A DNA stretch of 47,784 nucleotides from Pseudomonadota bacterium (GTDB taxonomy: Bacteria; Pseudomonadota; Alphaproteobacteria; Acetobacterales; Acetobacteraceae): the NCBI GenBank assembly GCA_021808545.1, contig JAKBBM010000011.1:1-47784 (forward strand), written 5' to 3'. A program made the translations under genes and the position numbers. The notes below the pieces were generated by a model. That model did not search any database. It was not told the DNA's origin and was given only the letters and a program-made list of their open reading frames with translations. This document shows positions 10,439 to 19,773 of this stretch, piece by piece. Every line of letters begins with the position of its first letter. Positions within the stretch are counted from its first letter, which is position 1.

Positions 10439-11853
10439 ACCTCCTCGCCTCTCTTACCCCTGGTCTGCTGCTCGCCCTGGGCGGCATGGTATTGCTGATG
10501 ATCGGCGTGCTCAGCCGCAAGGAGCATGCGGCGGGCATTACCGTTACCACCATTTTGTTGCTGCTGGCCGCCCTGGTCTGTAATTTCCTCACTCCCACGG
10601 GCTTGTTGTTTGGCGGGCTGCTGCGGATCAGCCTGTTCACGCAATTCGCCGATGCGCTGGTCTATCTGGGTGCCATCGCGGCGCTCATGCTCTCGATCGA
10701 CTATAATAAGCGCGAGGGCATCGCCCGATTCGAATATCCGATCCTCGTCCTGTTCGCGGTACTGGGGATGATCGTGATGATCTCGGCCGCCGATCTGATG
10801 ACCTTGTATGTCGGGTTTGAGCTGCAATCGCTCGCCCTCTATATCGCGGCTGCCTTTGCCCGCGATTCCATCCGCTCCACCGAGGCAGGACTGAAATATT
10901 TTGTCCTGGGCGCGCTCGCCTCTGGCCTGCTCATTTATGGCATTTCGCTGGTTTATGGCTTTACCGGCACCACGCGCTTTGCCGCGCTTGCAGGCGCGTT
11001 AACCCAGGGCACGGATTATGGCGCGATTATCGGGCTTGTGTTCGTGCTGGTCGGGCTGGCCTTCAAGGTCTCGGCGGCACCGTTCCATATGTGGACGCCC
11101 GATGTGTATGAAGGTGCCCCCACCCCGGTGACCGCCTTGTTTGGCACGGCGCCCAAGGTCGCGGCCATGGCGCTGTTCGTCTCGGTCATGCTGGGGCCGT
11201 TTGGGCATTTGCTGCTGCAATGGCGCCTGCTGATCGAGATTCTGGCCGTCATTTCCATGGTGCTGGGCGCGCTCGCGGCCATTGGTCAGCGCAATATCAA
11301 GCGGCTGATGGCCTATTCCTCGATCGGCCATATGGGCTACGCGCTGATGGGTCTGGCGGCGGGCACCGTGGCCGGCGTGCAGGCCACCTTGCTGTATCTC
11401 GCCATTTACGTGGTCATGTCGTTTGGCGCGTTTGCCTGCATCATCGCCATGCGCCGGCAGGGTCAGGCGGTTGAGAGCATTGCCGATCTGGCCGGGCTGG
11501 CCGGTGAGCGCCCTGGCTTTGCCCTGGCCTTCGCCATCTTCATGTGGGCCATGGCTGGCATTCCGCCGCTCTCCGGCTTTTTTGGAAAATTCTATGTGTT
11601 TGCCGCCGCCATGGCCAACGGGCTCGATGTCCTGGCCATCATCGGTGTGATTACCAGCGTCATCGGCGCGTTCTATTATCTGCGCGTCATCAAGGTGATG
11701 TATTTCGATAATGGCGCGCCGCAATTCGATGTCACACCCGGCAGCGTGCGCTTTGTTATGGGCGCGGGGGCCGTGGTGACCGCTTTGTTCGTGCTGCTGC
11801 CTGGGCCGCTGGTTGTGGCTGCGGCTGCTGCCGCCCGGGCCTTGATGGGGTGA
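10435..11853 (+). CDS. nuoN: NADH-quinone oxidoreductase subunit N (NuoN)
   Basis: Third antiporter-like proton-pumping subunit (472 aa), next to NuoK in the assembled arm. Glu129 (YVGFELQSLALYI) is the conserved membrane glutamate. The lysine-bearing stretch GLAFKVSAAPFHMWTPDVYEGAPTP is seen near residue 205, and KRLMAYSSIGHMGYALMG near residue 290. It is the last nuo gene; its TGA overlaps the GTG of birA by four bases, so birA-coaX-rnj are likely read on the same transcript. Confidence 0.98.
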   Translation: MNLLASLTPGLLLALGGMVLLMIGVLSRKEHAAGITVTTILLLLAALVCNFLTPTGLLFGGLLRISLFTQFADALVYLGAIAALMLSIDYNKREGIARFEYPILVLFAVLGMIVMISAADLMTLYVGFELQSLALYIAAAFARDSIRSTEAGLKYFVLGALASGLLIYGISLVYGFTGTTRFAALAGALTQGTDYGAIIGLVFVLVGLAFKVSAAPFHMWTPDVYEGAPTPVTALFGTAPKVAAMALFVSVMLGPFGHLLLQWRLLIEILAVISMVLGALAAIGQRNIKRLMAYSSIGHMGYALMGLAAGTVAGVQATLLYLAIYVVMSFGAFACIIAMRRQGQAVESIADLAGLAGERPGFALAFAIFMWAMAGIPPLSGFFGKFYVFAAAMANGLDVLAIIGVITSVIGAFYYLRVIKVMYFDNGAPQFDVTPGSVRFVMGAGAVVTALFVLLPGPLVVAAAAAARALMG

Positions 11854-12563
11854 GCCCCTGGCGGCTGGAGGTTTTTGACGAGCTGGGCTCCACCGCCGAT
11901 GAATGTGCCGCCCGGGCCCGGGCGGGCGCGGCGGCGGGGCTGGCTATTCTTGCCCTGCGCCAAACCGCCGGGCGCGGCTCGCGCGGGCGGCGCTGGCAAG
12001 CGCCGGTGGGCAATCTCAACCTTTCTGTTCTGTTGCGCCCTACACGCCCCAGCCCAGAGGCCGGGCTGTTTGCCCTGGCCGCCGGGCTTGCCGTGGCCGA
12101 GGCGCTGGCGCGTTATTTGGCCCCGCCAACCTGCCTGAAATGGCCCAATGACGTGCTGATCGGCGGCGCCAAGATCGCTGGCATTTTAATTGACGCGGCC
12201 GCCAACGGCGCGCGGCTGGACTGGCTGGCGGTGGGTATTGGCCTTAATCTGCGTCATGCGCCTGACATTGACGGACGGCGCACCACCGCGCTGGCCGATC
12301 ATGGTGTGGATGTATCGCCACGCGACATGGCGGCCGCGATTCTCGACAATCTGGCCCATTGGCAGGAAGCGCCGGGAGCGGCTATTTGCGCGGCCTGGCT
12401 GGCGCGGGCCCATCCCGTAGGCACATCGCTTAGCGTGCAGAGTGGCGGCCGCTTGCGCGAGGGGCGCTTTGCCGGGCTTTCCGAGAGAGGGGAATTGCTG
12501 CTGTCCGGGGCTGAGCGTATCGAGACCATCAGCACCGGTGAGGTGCTGCTTGGCCACGCATAG
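11850..12563 (+). CDS. birA: Biotin--[acetyl-CoA-carboxylase] ligase (BirA, ligase only)
   Basis: Attaches biotin, through biotinyl-AMP, to the carrier lysine of acetyl-CoA carboxylase. The 237-residue protein has the biotin/adenylate loop GRGSRGRRW at residues 41-49 and KWPNDV at 97-102, followed by the C-terminal SH3-like segment. It begins directly with the catalytic domain, so the N-terminal winged-helix repressor domain of E. coli BirA is absent and it should be monofunctional. GTG start overlaps the nuoN stop. The nuo-birA-coaX-rnj order recurs in alphaproteobacteria. Confidence 0.95.
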   Translation: MSPWRLEVFDELGSTADECAARARAGAAAGLAILALRQTAGRGSRGRRWQAPVGNLNLSVLLRPTRPSPEAGLFALAAGLAVAEALARYLAPPTCLKWPNDVLIGGAKIAGILIDAAANGARLDWLAVGIGLNLRHAPDIDGRRTTALADHGVDVSPRDMAAAILDNLAHWQEAPGAAICAAWLARAHPVGTSLSVQSGGRLREGRFAGLSERGELLLSGAERIETISTGEVLLGHA

Positions 12564-12575
12564 GGGAATAGACCG

Positions 12576-13385
12576 ATGTTGCTTGTGATTGACGCGGGGA
12601 ATACCAACATCGTCTTTGCCGTGCATGATGGCGCGGAATGGCGTGGCACGTGGCGGCTGGCCACTTCCGCGCAGCGCACATCGGATGAATATGGCGTCTG
12701 GCTGCAGGCCCTGCTGGCACGCTCTGGCATTCTGCCGCACCAGATCCACCGCGCCGTGATCGGCACGGTGGTACCGGCGGCACTTTATCATTTGCGCCGG
12801 CTGTGCCGGGAATGGTTCACGGTGGAACCGCTGGTGGCGCGCGCGCCGCTGGATTGGGGGTTCGAGATCCGGACCGACAGCCCCGACGAGGTCGGCGCCG
12901 ACCGTTTGCTGAACGCGCTGGCCGCACATCATTATTACAAAGGCCCGCTGGTGGTGGTGGATTTTGGCACCGCCACCACGTTCGATGTTGTCGATGCCGA
13001 CGGCGCCTATCTGGGCGGCGCCATTTCGCCGGGCATTAATCTGTCCATCGAGGCGCTGCACCAGGCGGCCGCGCGCCTGCCGCGCATCGGCATTGGCCGG
13101 CCGCAAGCGGTCATTGGCCGGGGTACCGTGCCGGCCATGCAATCGGGCACGTATTGGGGCTATGTCGGGCTGATCGAGGGGCTGCTCTCGCGCATCGAAC
13201 AGGAATATGGCCAGCCGCTGAAGGCGATCGCGACCGGTGGCCTCGCCCCACTTTTTGCCGAGGGTACGGCGCGCTTTACCGCCATCGCCCCCGATCTCAC
13301 GCTGGATGGGCTGCGCCTGCTCTCATTGCGCAACCCCTCCCCCCCCTTGCCGCGCGAGCGCGCGCGTTTCACCGATCCCGAATGA
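12576..13385 (+). CDS. coaX: Type III pantothenate kinase (CoaX)
   Basis: Catalyses the first step of coenzyme A synthesis, phosphorylation of pantothenate; the type III form is not feedback-inhibited by CoA. Signatures in the 269-residue protein are DAGNTN at residues 6-11 (phosphate loop), GADR at 107-110 and [11 protein letters not shown] starting at Asp129. It lies 12 bases downstream of birA. Its last codons and stop form part of a hairpin (13375-13392) described separately. Confidence 0.96.
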   Translation: MLLVIDAGNTNIVFAVHDGAEWRGTWRLATSAQRTSDEYGVWLQALLARSGILPHQIHRAVIGTVVPAALYHLRRLCREWFTVEPLVARAPLDWGFEIRTDSPDEVGADRLLNALAAHHYYKGPLVVVDFGTATTFDVVDADGAYLGGAISPGINLSIEALHQAAARLPRIGIGRPQAVIGRGTVPAMQSGTYWGYVGLIEGLLSRIEQEYGQPLKAIATGGLAPLFAEGTARFTAIAPDLTLDGLRLLSLRNPSPPLPRERARFTDPE

Positions 13386-13396
13386 TCGGGATTTTT
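13375..13396 (+). terminator. Hairpin plus T-run at the coaX stop / rnj leader
   Basis: A perfect 7-base stem, ATCCCGA (13375-13381) with TCGGGAT (13386-13392), has a 4-base loop that contains the coaX TGA. Five Ts run through 13392-13396. This looks like a weak intrinsic terminator or attenuator between coaX and rnj. The ribosome site of rnj (cagg-agc, about 13397-13404) follows directly. Whether it ends transcription, or only protects or tunes the rnj leader, cannot be told from sequence. Confidence 0.45.
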
Positions 13397-13413
13397 CAGG
13401 AGCTTTACATCAG

Positions 13414-15102
13414 ATGACAAATTCCACCGGCAAGGCCGCGGGTCCTGTCCGGGGCGACGAGCAGGGCGGATTTATTTTCGTGCCGCTGGGTGGCACGGGC
13501 GAAATCGGCATGAATTTCAACCTTTATGGCTGCGATGGCGCCTGGATCGCGGTCGATTGCGGCATGGGATTCTCAGGGCCGGACACGCCCGAGGCGGACA
13601 TCCTGCTGCCCGATCCCGCCTTTATCGCCGAACAGCGCGACGCGTTGCGCGGGCTCATCGTCACCCATGCGCATGAAGACCATATTGGTGGCATCGCCCG
13701 GCTCTGGCCGCAATTGCGCTGCCCGGTTTATGCCACGCCCTTTGCCGCCGCGGTTCTGCGCCGCAAGCTGGCGGAGGCGGGCATTGGCCGCGCGCTGAAG
13801 TTGCATGTCATCCCCTGCGGCGGCGCATTCACCATCGCGCCGTTCAATCTGCGCTTCATCGCCATGACCCATTCCACGCCCGAGGCGCAAGCCCTCGCCA
13901 TTACCACATCTTATGGCACGGTGCTGCATACGGGCGATTGGAAGTTCGACCCCGCCCCGGTGGTGGGCGGGCTGTCGGACGAGGCGGGTCTGCGCGCGCT
14001 GGGCGATGCGGGGGTGCTGGCGTTGATCTCGGATTCCACCAATGCCACGGTGGAAGGCCATTCCGGCTCGGAGCTGGATGTGAAGAACAGCCTGGAAGCG
14101 CTGATCCAGGATTTGCCCGGGCGCGTGGCGGTTACCTGTTTTGCCAGCAATATCGCGCGGGTGGCCAGTGTTATCGCCGCGGCCGAGGCGGCGGGGCGCC
14201 ATATCGCCCTGGTTGGGCGCAGCCTGGGCAATTACATCGCCGCGGCGCAGGAGGCCGGGTATTTGCGGGATGTGCCGGATTTCGTGCCGGAAGAGGAAAT
14301 CGGCTCGATCCCGGATGAAAACCTGCTTCTGCTGGTCACCGGCAGCCAGGGCGAGCCGCGCGCGGCACTGGCGCGCATCGCGGCCGATACGCACCGCCAT
14401 GCCGTGCTGGGCGAGGGCGACACGGTTATCTTCTCCTCGCGCGTGATTCCAGGCAATGAGCGCGCCATCCGCACCGTGATTGACGGGCTGGCCCGGCGCG
14501 GGGTGAATGTGATCACCGATAACGATGAGTTCACCCATGTTTCCGGCCACCCGGCGCGCGATGAGCTGCGCCGGCTCTATCAGCTGGTCCGGCCCGCGCA
14601 TATCGTGCCCACCCATGGCGAGTGGCGGCATCTTTCCACCCAGGCGGCGCTGGCGCGCGAGCTGCAAATTCCCACAGTGCTGATGGAAAATGGCGATGTG
14701 CTGCAATTCGCCCCCGGCCGGCCGATGATCGTGGATTCCGTGCCCACCGGGCGGCTGGCGGTGGATGGCGAACGGGTCGTGCCGCTTAAGGGCGGGGTGA
14801 TGTCAGCGCGCCGGCGCATGTTGTTCAATGGCGTGGTCGTGGGCAGCGTGGCGGTGGATGGGCGCGGCCAGATTCTGGGCACGCCGCGCATTTCCGCCCC
14901 CGGCCTGCTGGATGATGAGGCCGATATCAGGCTGTTGCGCACCTGCGAGACGGAGTTTCGCGAGCTGCTGGACGATCTCGCCCCCGCTTTGCGCGCTGAA
15001 GAACATGCCTTGACCGATGCCGCCCGCGCTGGGCTGCGGCGGATTGTGGGCAAGCGGCTGGGCAAGCGGCCGCTGGTGGAGGCGCACATCTTGTATCTTT
15101 GA
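13414..15102 (+). CDS. rnj: Ribonuclease J
   Basis: Metallo-beta-lactamase/beta-CASP ribonuclease with 5' exo- and endonuclease activity, the usual substitute or partner for RNase E in alphaproteobacterial RNA turnover. Starting at ATG 13414 (MTNSTGKAAG, after a ribosome site at about 13399) gives 562 residues; a longer frame upstream lies inside coaX. The zinc motif HAHEDH is at residues 85-90, TGDWKFDP supplies the next metal residues, and HVSGHPARDEL with PTHGEWRH forms the beta-CASP part. It ends the nuo-birA-coaX-rnj run. RNase J commonly controls its own messenger. Confidence 0.95.
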   Translation: MTNSTGKAAGPVRGDEQGGFIFVPLGGTGEIGMNFNLYGCDGAWIAVDCGMGFSGPDTPEADILLPDPAFIAEQRDALRGLIVTHAHEDHIGGIARLWPQLRCPVYATPFAAAVLRRKLAEAGIGRALKLHVIPCGGAFTIAPFNLRFIAMTHSTPEAQALAITTSYGTVLHTGDWKFDPAPVVGGLSDEAGLRALGDAGVLALISDSTNATVEGHSGSELDVKNSLEALIQDLPGRVAVTCFASNIARVASVIAAAEAAGRHIALVGRSLGNYIAAAQEAGYLRDVPDFVPEEEIGSIPDENLLLLVTGSQGEPRAALARIAADTHRHAVLGEGDTVIFSSRVIPGNERAIRTVIDGLARRGVNVITDNDEFTHVSGHPARDELRRLYQLVRPAHIVPTHGEWRHLSTQAALARELQIPTVLMENGDVLQFAPGRPMIVDSVPTGRLAVDGERVVPLKGGVMSARRRMLFNGVVVGSVAVDGRGQILGTPRISAPGLLDDEADIRLLRTCETEFRELLDDLAPALRAEEHALTDAARAGLRRIVGKRLGKRPLVEAHILYL

Positions 15103-15184
15103 CCACAAAATAGCCGACTGCCACAAAAATGAAATTTATTGGGTAAATTTTATGCAATCAAAGACTGAATGGCTAAAATTAACC

Positions 15185-15340
15185 CGCAATGCTGTTTGTT
15201 TTTTATGGACGCGCTCTTTTGCTGCGGTGCATGATCACCTTCAGGATGGGGTTGGCGCTTCATCCTGCCGTGTGACTGGCGTTTCCTCCCTGAACTTGGC
15301 CCGCCGCCCTTTAACGGGGCTGGCGGGCTTCTTTCTATTT
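15185..15340 (+). ncRNA. Candidate structured small RNA or leader
   Basis: The 255-base gap between rnj and the acyltransferase gene is AT-rich at its left end and then holds ordered structure. There is a hairpin AGGATG/CATCCT (15243-15248 with 15261-15266) and a small GCCG/TGGC hairpin (15267-15270 with 15277-15280). A likely single-stranded stretch gtttcctccctgaactt (15281-15297) follows, which contains an anti-Shine-Dalgarno-like CCTCCC, and then a strong terminator. The layout resembles alphaproteobacterial anti-SD small RNAs, but I did not recognise a known family. The 5' end is a guess. It could instead be an attenuated leader of the acyltransferase gene. Confidence 0.35.
15299..15340 (+). 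terminator. Intrinsic terminator upstream of the acyltransferase gene
   Basis: The stem GCCCGCC (15299-15305) pairs perfectly with GGCGGGC (15322-15328). GCCC (15306-15309) can pair inside with GGGG (15316-15319), and a pyrimidine tract ttctttctattt follows. It points along the plus strand and lies about 200 bases after the rnj stop and 18 bases before the acyltransferase ATG, so it ends either rnj read-through or a separate small transcript. Confidence 0.7.
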
Positions 15341-15357
15341 GGTTAGGACGGGGGTGG

Positions 15358-16491
15358 ATGATTATGAAACAGGAAATCACCGACCTGACGATCGCCCGCG
15401 CCATTTTCGCGGCCTGGGTGTTTATCTACCATGTCGATCTGTACCTGAATTTCTCCGCCTGGCTGGGGCCGTTCGCGGGCCTCATCCGGCATGGCTATAT
15501 GGGGGTTGATGGGTTTTTTATCCTCTCGGGCCTCATTCTCGCGCGCGTGCACCCCGAGCTGGGGGCCTCGCTTCGCGCGCAATGGGGGGCTGTGAAGTTC
15601 CGCCCGCCGGCTTTTCGCCTGGTCCTGGCTTTTTGGGGCAAGCGTCTGGCGCGCATCTATCCGGTGCATCTGGCCACCTTGTTCATTCTGGGCCTGCTGG
15701 TGGCGGGGGGAATCATGCATGGGGTGGTGCCGCGCGATCCGGGGCGGTTTGGCTTGCCCGCCTTGGTGCAGAATCTGTTTCTGGTGCAGGGCTGGGGCGA
15801 TGCCAGCCAGGGTGCCTGGAATTACCCGTCCTGGTCGGTCAGCGCGGAATGGGCGGGGTATTTGCTGTTTCCGGTGCTTTGGTATCTGCTCTCCTACATG
15901 ATCGATTATGTCGCCATCCAGATCCTGATCGTGGCGTTCGCGGTGATGGTGCTGATCACCCTGCTGCATCATGGCAGCTACAATCTCACCTTCTCGCTGG
16001 GGCTGGTGCGGTTTTTTCCGGAATTTATCATCGGCATCTGTTCGGCGCGTTTTGTCGCGCTGTGCGCCGATATGGCGGCACTCCGGCGCGCCGCCTTGTG
16101 GGGCGGCGTGGGATTTTGGTTTATTGGCGCCGCCACCGGGGTGGATGGGCTGGCCTTGCTTGGCATCTGGCTGGTTTTGTTCGCCTTTCTCATGCAGGCG
16201 GATACGCAATTGCCGCCCGTGCTGGGCCAGCGCCCGCTTTTGCACCGGTTCGGCCTGCTCTCTTATTCGTTTTATATGAGCTTCGCGGTCGCCGAATTGG
16301 TGACGTGCCAATGGTTCCGCCACCAGGGCTGGACACCAGCCAGCCATGGCGGGCTGTTCGCGTTGCTTATGCTGGGTCTGACCCTTGCCCTGGCCTTGCT
16401 GCTGCATGTGGGGGTGGAATTGCCCGCCCGGCGCTTGGCCGGACGCTGGCTGGCCTCGCCGCCGCCGCCGGTTCACGCTAAAGCCGGTTAA
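15358..16491 (+). CDS. Acyltransferase family 3 membrane protein
   Basis: Integral membrane acyltransferase of the OafA/NodX type, which moves acyl groups (often acetyl) onto cell-surface sugars or other extracytoplasmic acceptors. The 377-residue protein has about ten membrane spans. Near its start are the family marks ARAIFAAWVFIYHVD (catalytic-type His25) and GYMGVDGFFILSGLILAR, and WSVSAEWAGYLLFP follows later. A second in-frame ATG at 15364 is an alternative start. The acceptor is unknown and neighbours give no help: proS follows 27 bases later. Family call firm, substrate open. Confidence 0.88.
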   Translation: MIMKQEITDLTIARAIFAAWVFIYHVDLYLNFSAWLGPFAGLIRHGYMGVDGFFILSGLILARVHPELGASLRAQWGAVKFRPPAFRLVLAFWGKRLARIYPVHLATLFILGLLVAGGIMHGVVPRDPGRFGLPALVQNLFLVQGWGDASQGAWNYPSWSVSAEWAGYLLFPVLWYLLSYMIDYVAIQILIVAFAVMVLITLLHHGSYNLTFSLGLVRFFPEFIIGICSARFVALCADMAALRRAALWGGVGFWFIGAATGVDGLALLGIWLVLFAFLMQADTQLPPVLGQRPLLHRFGLLSYSFYMSFAVAELVTCQWFRHQGWTPASHGGLFALLMLGLTLALALLLHVGVELPARRLAGRWLASPPPPVHAKAG

Positions 16492-16518
16492 GCCTGTCTC
16501 TTTTTCCTAAGGTAGAAG

Positions 16519-17811
16519 ATGCGCCTGTCCCAAAGCCTGATCCCGACATTGAAGGAAACCCCCGCCGAGGCGCAAATTGCCTCGCACCGGCTGATGCTGC
16601 GCGCTGGCATGATCCGGCAGATGGCATCTGGCATTTATGCCTGGCTGCCGGCCGGGCAGCGCGTGCTCTCGCGCATCGCGCAGATCGTGCGGGAAGAGCA
16701 GGATGCCGCCGGCGCCCAGGAAGTGTTGATGCCGACCATCCAGTCGGCCGATCTGTGGCGCGAGAGCGGCCGGTATGAGGCTTACGGCAAGGAGATGCTG
16801 CGCATCACCGACCGGCATGAGCGCGAATTGCTCTACGGCCCGACCAATGAGGAAATGATCACCGCCATCGTCCGCGATTCGGTGAAAAGCTACCGCGACC
16901 TGCCGCAGCTGCCCTACCATATTCAATGGAAATTCCGCGACGAGGTGCGCCCGCGCTTTGGCGTGCTGCGGGGGCGCGAATTCCTGATGAAGGACGCTTA
17001 TTCCTTCGACTTGGATTACGCCGGCGCGCTGGCCGCCTATAAGAAGATGATGCTGGCCTATATGCGCACCTTCCAGCGCATTGGCATCACCGCCATTCCC
17101 ATGCGCGCCGATACGGGCGCGATTGGCGGCGATCTCAGCCATGAATTCCACATTCTCGCCCCCACGGGTGAATCCGGCGTGTTTTACGATTCCGCGTTCG
17201 AGACTGGCGATGCCGCGCAGGCCACCGACATCGAGGCGTTTTACGAGCGCATGACCAGCATTTACGCCGCAACCGATGAAAAGCATGACGAGGCCGTCTG
17301 GGCGCAAATTCCGCCCGAACGCCGGCGCGAGGGGCGGGGCATTGAGGTTGGGCAGATTTTCTATTTTGGCACCAAATATTCCAAGGCCATGGAATTTGCC
17401 GTCATCGGGCCGGACGGGCAGAAAATTTACCCCGAAATGGGCTCCTACGGCATTGGCGTGTCGCGCCTGGTCGGCGCCATTATCGAGGCCAGCCATGACG
17501 AGGCGGGGATTATCTGGCCGGATGCCATCGCCCCTTGGCGCGCGGCCATTCTGAATCTGCGCCCGGGCGATGCCGCCACCGATGCGCTGTGCGAACAGCT
17601 TTACGCCGCCCTGGGTGCGCAAGCGTTGTATGACGACCGGGCCGAGCGTGCTGGCCATAAATTCGCCGAGGCCGATCTGATGGGCCATCCCTGGCAGCTC
17701 ATCGTCGGCCCGCGCGGCGCGGCCAATGGCATGGTCGAGCTCAAGCGCCGCGCCACGGGCGAGCGCCTAGAGCTGCCGGTGGATGCGGCCCTGGCCCGGG
17801 TGTGCGGCTGA
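16519..17811 (+). CDS. proS: Prolyl-tRNA synthetase, short form
   Basis: Class II aminoacyl-tRNA synthetase that charges tRNA-Pro. At 430 residues it is the short alphaproteobacterial type lacking the editing insertion of the E. coli enzyme. Motif 2 spans residues 138-162 ([17 protein letters not shown]), motif 3 is [13 protein letters not shown] (308-320), and a C-terminal anticodon-binding domain follows from about residue 335. The ribosome site is ggtag before ATG 16519. The stop overlaps the next gene's ATG by one base (TGATG), linking it to the Lol genes. Confidence 0.96.
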   Translation: MRLSQSLIPTLKETPAEAQIASHRLMLRAGMIRQMASGIYAWLPAGQRVLSRIAQIVREEQDAAGAQEVLMPTIQSADLWRESGRYEAYGKEMLRITDRHERELLYGPTNEEMITAIVRDSVKSYRDLPQLPYHIQWKFRDEVRPRFGVLRGREFLMKDAYSFDLDYAGALAAYKKMMLAYMRTFQRIGITAIPMRADTGAIGGDLSHEFHILAPTGESGVFYDSAFETGDAAQATDIEAFYERMTSIYAATDEKHDEAVWAQIPPERRREGRGIEVGQIFYFGTKYSKAMEFAVIGPDGQKIYPEMGSYGIGVSRLVGAIIEASHDEAGIIWPDAIAPWRAAILNLRPGDAATDALCEQLYAALGAQALYDDRAERAGHKFAEADLMGHPWQLIVGPRGAANGMVELKRRATGERLELPVDAALARVCG

Positions 17812-19061
17812 TGTTTAACGCGTTCGAACGCAAGGTGGCGGCCCGTTACTTGCGCGCGCGGCGGGGGGAGCGGTTTGTCTCGGTCATCGCGATTTTCTCG
17901 CTCATCGGCATCGCACTTGGGGTGGCCACACTCATTATCGTGATGAGTGTGATGAACGGGTTCCGGCAGGAATTGCTGTCGCAGATTCTGGGGCTGAATG
18001 GCGATATCAGCGTTTATGGCCAGCAGGCCCCGCTGACCGATTATAACGCGATGGCGGCCAGGATCCGCCAGATCCCCGGCGTGACCGCGGCGTTTCCCAT
18101 CTCTCAGGGCGAGGTGTTGCTCTCCGGCCCGCAAGGCGGGGCGGTGGGCGGCATTGTGCGCGGCATTACGCCAAAGGGGCTGGCCAGCCTGCCCACCGTC
18201 TCTAACCATGTGCTGGCGGGCAGTTTGGATGCGCTGAAAGGCGGAGACAGCATCGCCATCGGGGCGGGGCTGGCCAGCCAGTTCGGGCTTGGCGTGGGCT
18301 CCACCCTCACCCTCATCCTGCCGCAAGGCAAGGCGACCGTGATCGGCACCATCCCCTCCATCCAATCCTTCCATGTGGTGGCGATTTTCCGCACCGGCAT
18401 GGCGCAATATGATTCAAGCTTTGTGTTCCTGCCGCTGGCCGCCGCCCAGACCTTGCTGCAGCAAAACAAGGCGGTCACGCAGATCCAGATTTTCGTGAAA
18501 GATCCGGACCATGATTCCGCGATCAAGCAGGCAATTGCCGACGCCTTTCCGCAAACCCCGCTCAACATCCAGGATTGGCGGCAGAATAACGATTCCTTCC
18601 TGGCCGCGGTCACGGTTGAGGGGAATGTGATGTTCCTCATCCTCACCCTCATCATTTTGGTGGCGGCGTTCAACGTGATCTCCTCGCTGATCATGATGGT
18701 GAAGGACAAGGCGAAGGACATTGCCATTCTGCGCACCATGGGGGCGAGCCGAGGGGCGGTGATGCGCATTTTCCTGATGTGCGGGGCCTCGGTGGGGGTG
18801 CTGGGCACGTTTATTGGCTTTGGGCTCGGCGTGCTGTTCTGCACCTATATCGAGCAGATCAAGCAATTCGTGCAGCGCCTGCTGGGGGTCAAATTGTTCG
18901 ATCCCACAGTTTATTATCTGGAATCCCTGCCCGCCAAGCTCAACTGGCACCAGGTGGGCGAGGTGCTTGTGATGGCGCTGGTGCTGTCGCTTCTGGCCAC
19001 TTTATATCCGAGCTGGCGCGCCGCTCGGATCGACCCGATCGAGGCGCTGCGCAGTGAGTGA
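17811..19061 (+). CDS. lolC: Lipoprotein-releasing ABC transporter permease (LolC/LolE family)
   Basis: Membrane subunit of the Lol transporter that lifts outer-membrane lipoproteins out of the inner membrane for LolA. From ATG 17811 ([22 protein letters not shown]) it has 416 residues; a GTG at 17802 inside proS is a possible longer start. Topology is the MacB/FtsX pattern: one helix at about residues 22-48, a large periplasmic domain, then three helices in the last 150 residues. The cytoplasmic stretch [18 protein letters not shown] is typical. One permease gene with LolD suggests a homodimeric LolF-like arrangement, as in many alphaproteobacteria. Confidence 0.93.
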   Translation: MFNAFERKVAARYLRARRGERFVSVIAIFSLIGIALGVATLIIVMSVMNGFRQELLSQILGLNGDISVYGQQAPLTDYNAMAARIRQIPGVTAAFPISQGEVLLSGPQGGAVGGIVRGITPKGLASLPTVSNHVLAGSLDALKGGDSIAIGAGLASQFGLGVGSTLTLILPQGKATVIGTIPSIQSFHVVAIFRTGMAQYDSSFVFLPLAAAQTLLQQNKAVTQIQIFVKDPDHDSAIKQAIADAFPQTPLNIQDWRQNNDSFLAAVTVEGNVMFLILTLIILVAAFNVISSLIMMVKDKAKDIAILRTMGASRGAVMRIFLMCGASVGVLGTFIGFGLGVLFCTYIEQIKQFVQRLLGVKLFDPTVYYLESLPAKLNWHQVGEVLVMALVLSLLATLYPSWRAARIDPIEALRSE

Positions 19062-19731
19062 CATGCCAATTCTCGAAATGCGGAATATCCGCCGCGTTTA
19101 TAAATCGGGCGCCGAGGCGCTCAGCGTGCTGGATGGCGCGGGCCTGGCCCTGCGCCAGGGCGAGATTGTCGCGCTGGTGGCGCCGTCGGGGGCGGGCAAA
19201 TCCACCTTGCTGCATCTGGCCGGGCTTTTGGAAAAACCCGATGCGGGCGAGGTGCTGATCGAGGGTGAGGCGGCGGGCATGTTGGCCGATGCCGCGCGCA
19301 CCAACATCCGGCTGCGCAAGATTGGCTTTGTTTATCAGTTCCACCATTTGCTGGCGGAATTTTCGGCAGTTGAGAATATCGCCCTGCCGCAGATGATGGC
19401 GGGCGTGCCACAGCCAAAAGCAGAGCGGCGCGCGATGGAATTGCTGGAGAAATTCGGGCTTGGCGCCCGCGCGCGGCATTTGCCGGGCAAGCTCTCGGGC
19501 GGTGAGAAGCAGCGCGTGGCCATTGCCCGGGCCCTGGCCAATGCGCCCGCTATTTTGCTGGCCGATGAGCCGACCGGGAATCTCGATGTCGCCACCGCGA
19601 ATATCGTGTTCGAGGAATTGCTGCGCGTGGTGCGGGCTGAAAATGTGGCGGCGCTGATCGCCACCCATAATCCGGATCTGGCCGCCAGGATGGACCGGCA
19701 GTTGACCTTACGCGCCGGGCAATTGGTGTAA
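19054..19731 (+). CDS. lolD: Lipoprotein-releasing ABC transporter ATPase (LolD)
   Basis: ATPase of the Lol lipoprotein-release complex, working with the permease encoded just upstream. In the 225-residue protein the Walker A motif is APSGAGKST (43-51), the Q-loop glutamine is Gln95, the ABC signature is LSGGE (147-151), Walker B is ILLADE (167-172) and the switch histidine is His205. The GTG start (19054) overlaps the permease stop by 8 bases; an ATG at 19063 is the alternative. The gene ends before a strong hairpin and faces the CLC gene tail to tail. Confidence 0.94.
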   Translation: MSDMPILEMRNIRRVYKSGAEALSVLDGAGLALRQGEIVALVAPSGAGKSTLLHLAGLLEKPDAGEVLIEGEAAGMLADAARTNIRLRKIGFVYQFHHLLAEFSAVENIALPQMMAGVPQPKAERRAMELLEKFGLGARARHLPGKLSGGEKQRVAIARALANAPAILLADEPTGNLDVATANIVFEELLRVVRAENVAALIATHNPDLAARMDRQLTLRAGQLV

Positions 19732-19739
19732 CGGCAAAC

Positions 19740-19766
19740 GCCCCGGACCCGTTCATGGTCCGGGGC
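19740..19766. terminator. Bidirectional hairpin between lolD and the CLC gene
   Basis: A perfect 10-base stem, GCCCCGGACC (19740-19749) with GGTCCGGGGC (19757-19766), and a 7-base loop lie in the 42-base gap between convergent genes. No good T-run follows on either strand, so it is a probable terminator by position and stem strength rather than a textbook one. Confidence 0.6.
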
Positions 19767-19773
19767 GGTCAGG

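Noticed and set aside
15152-15346. Possible 64-residue protein between rnj and the acyltransferase gene
   Set aside because: It has no ribosome site, an unremarkable composition, and runs straight through the terminator hairpin; structured RNA explains the region better.
17802-17810. GTG start for lolC inside proS
   Set aside because: The ATG at 17811 overlaps the proS stop as TGATG, a common coupling arrangement, and gives the usual N-terminus.
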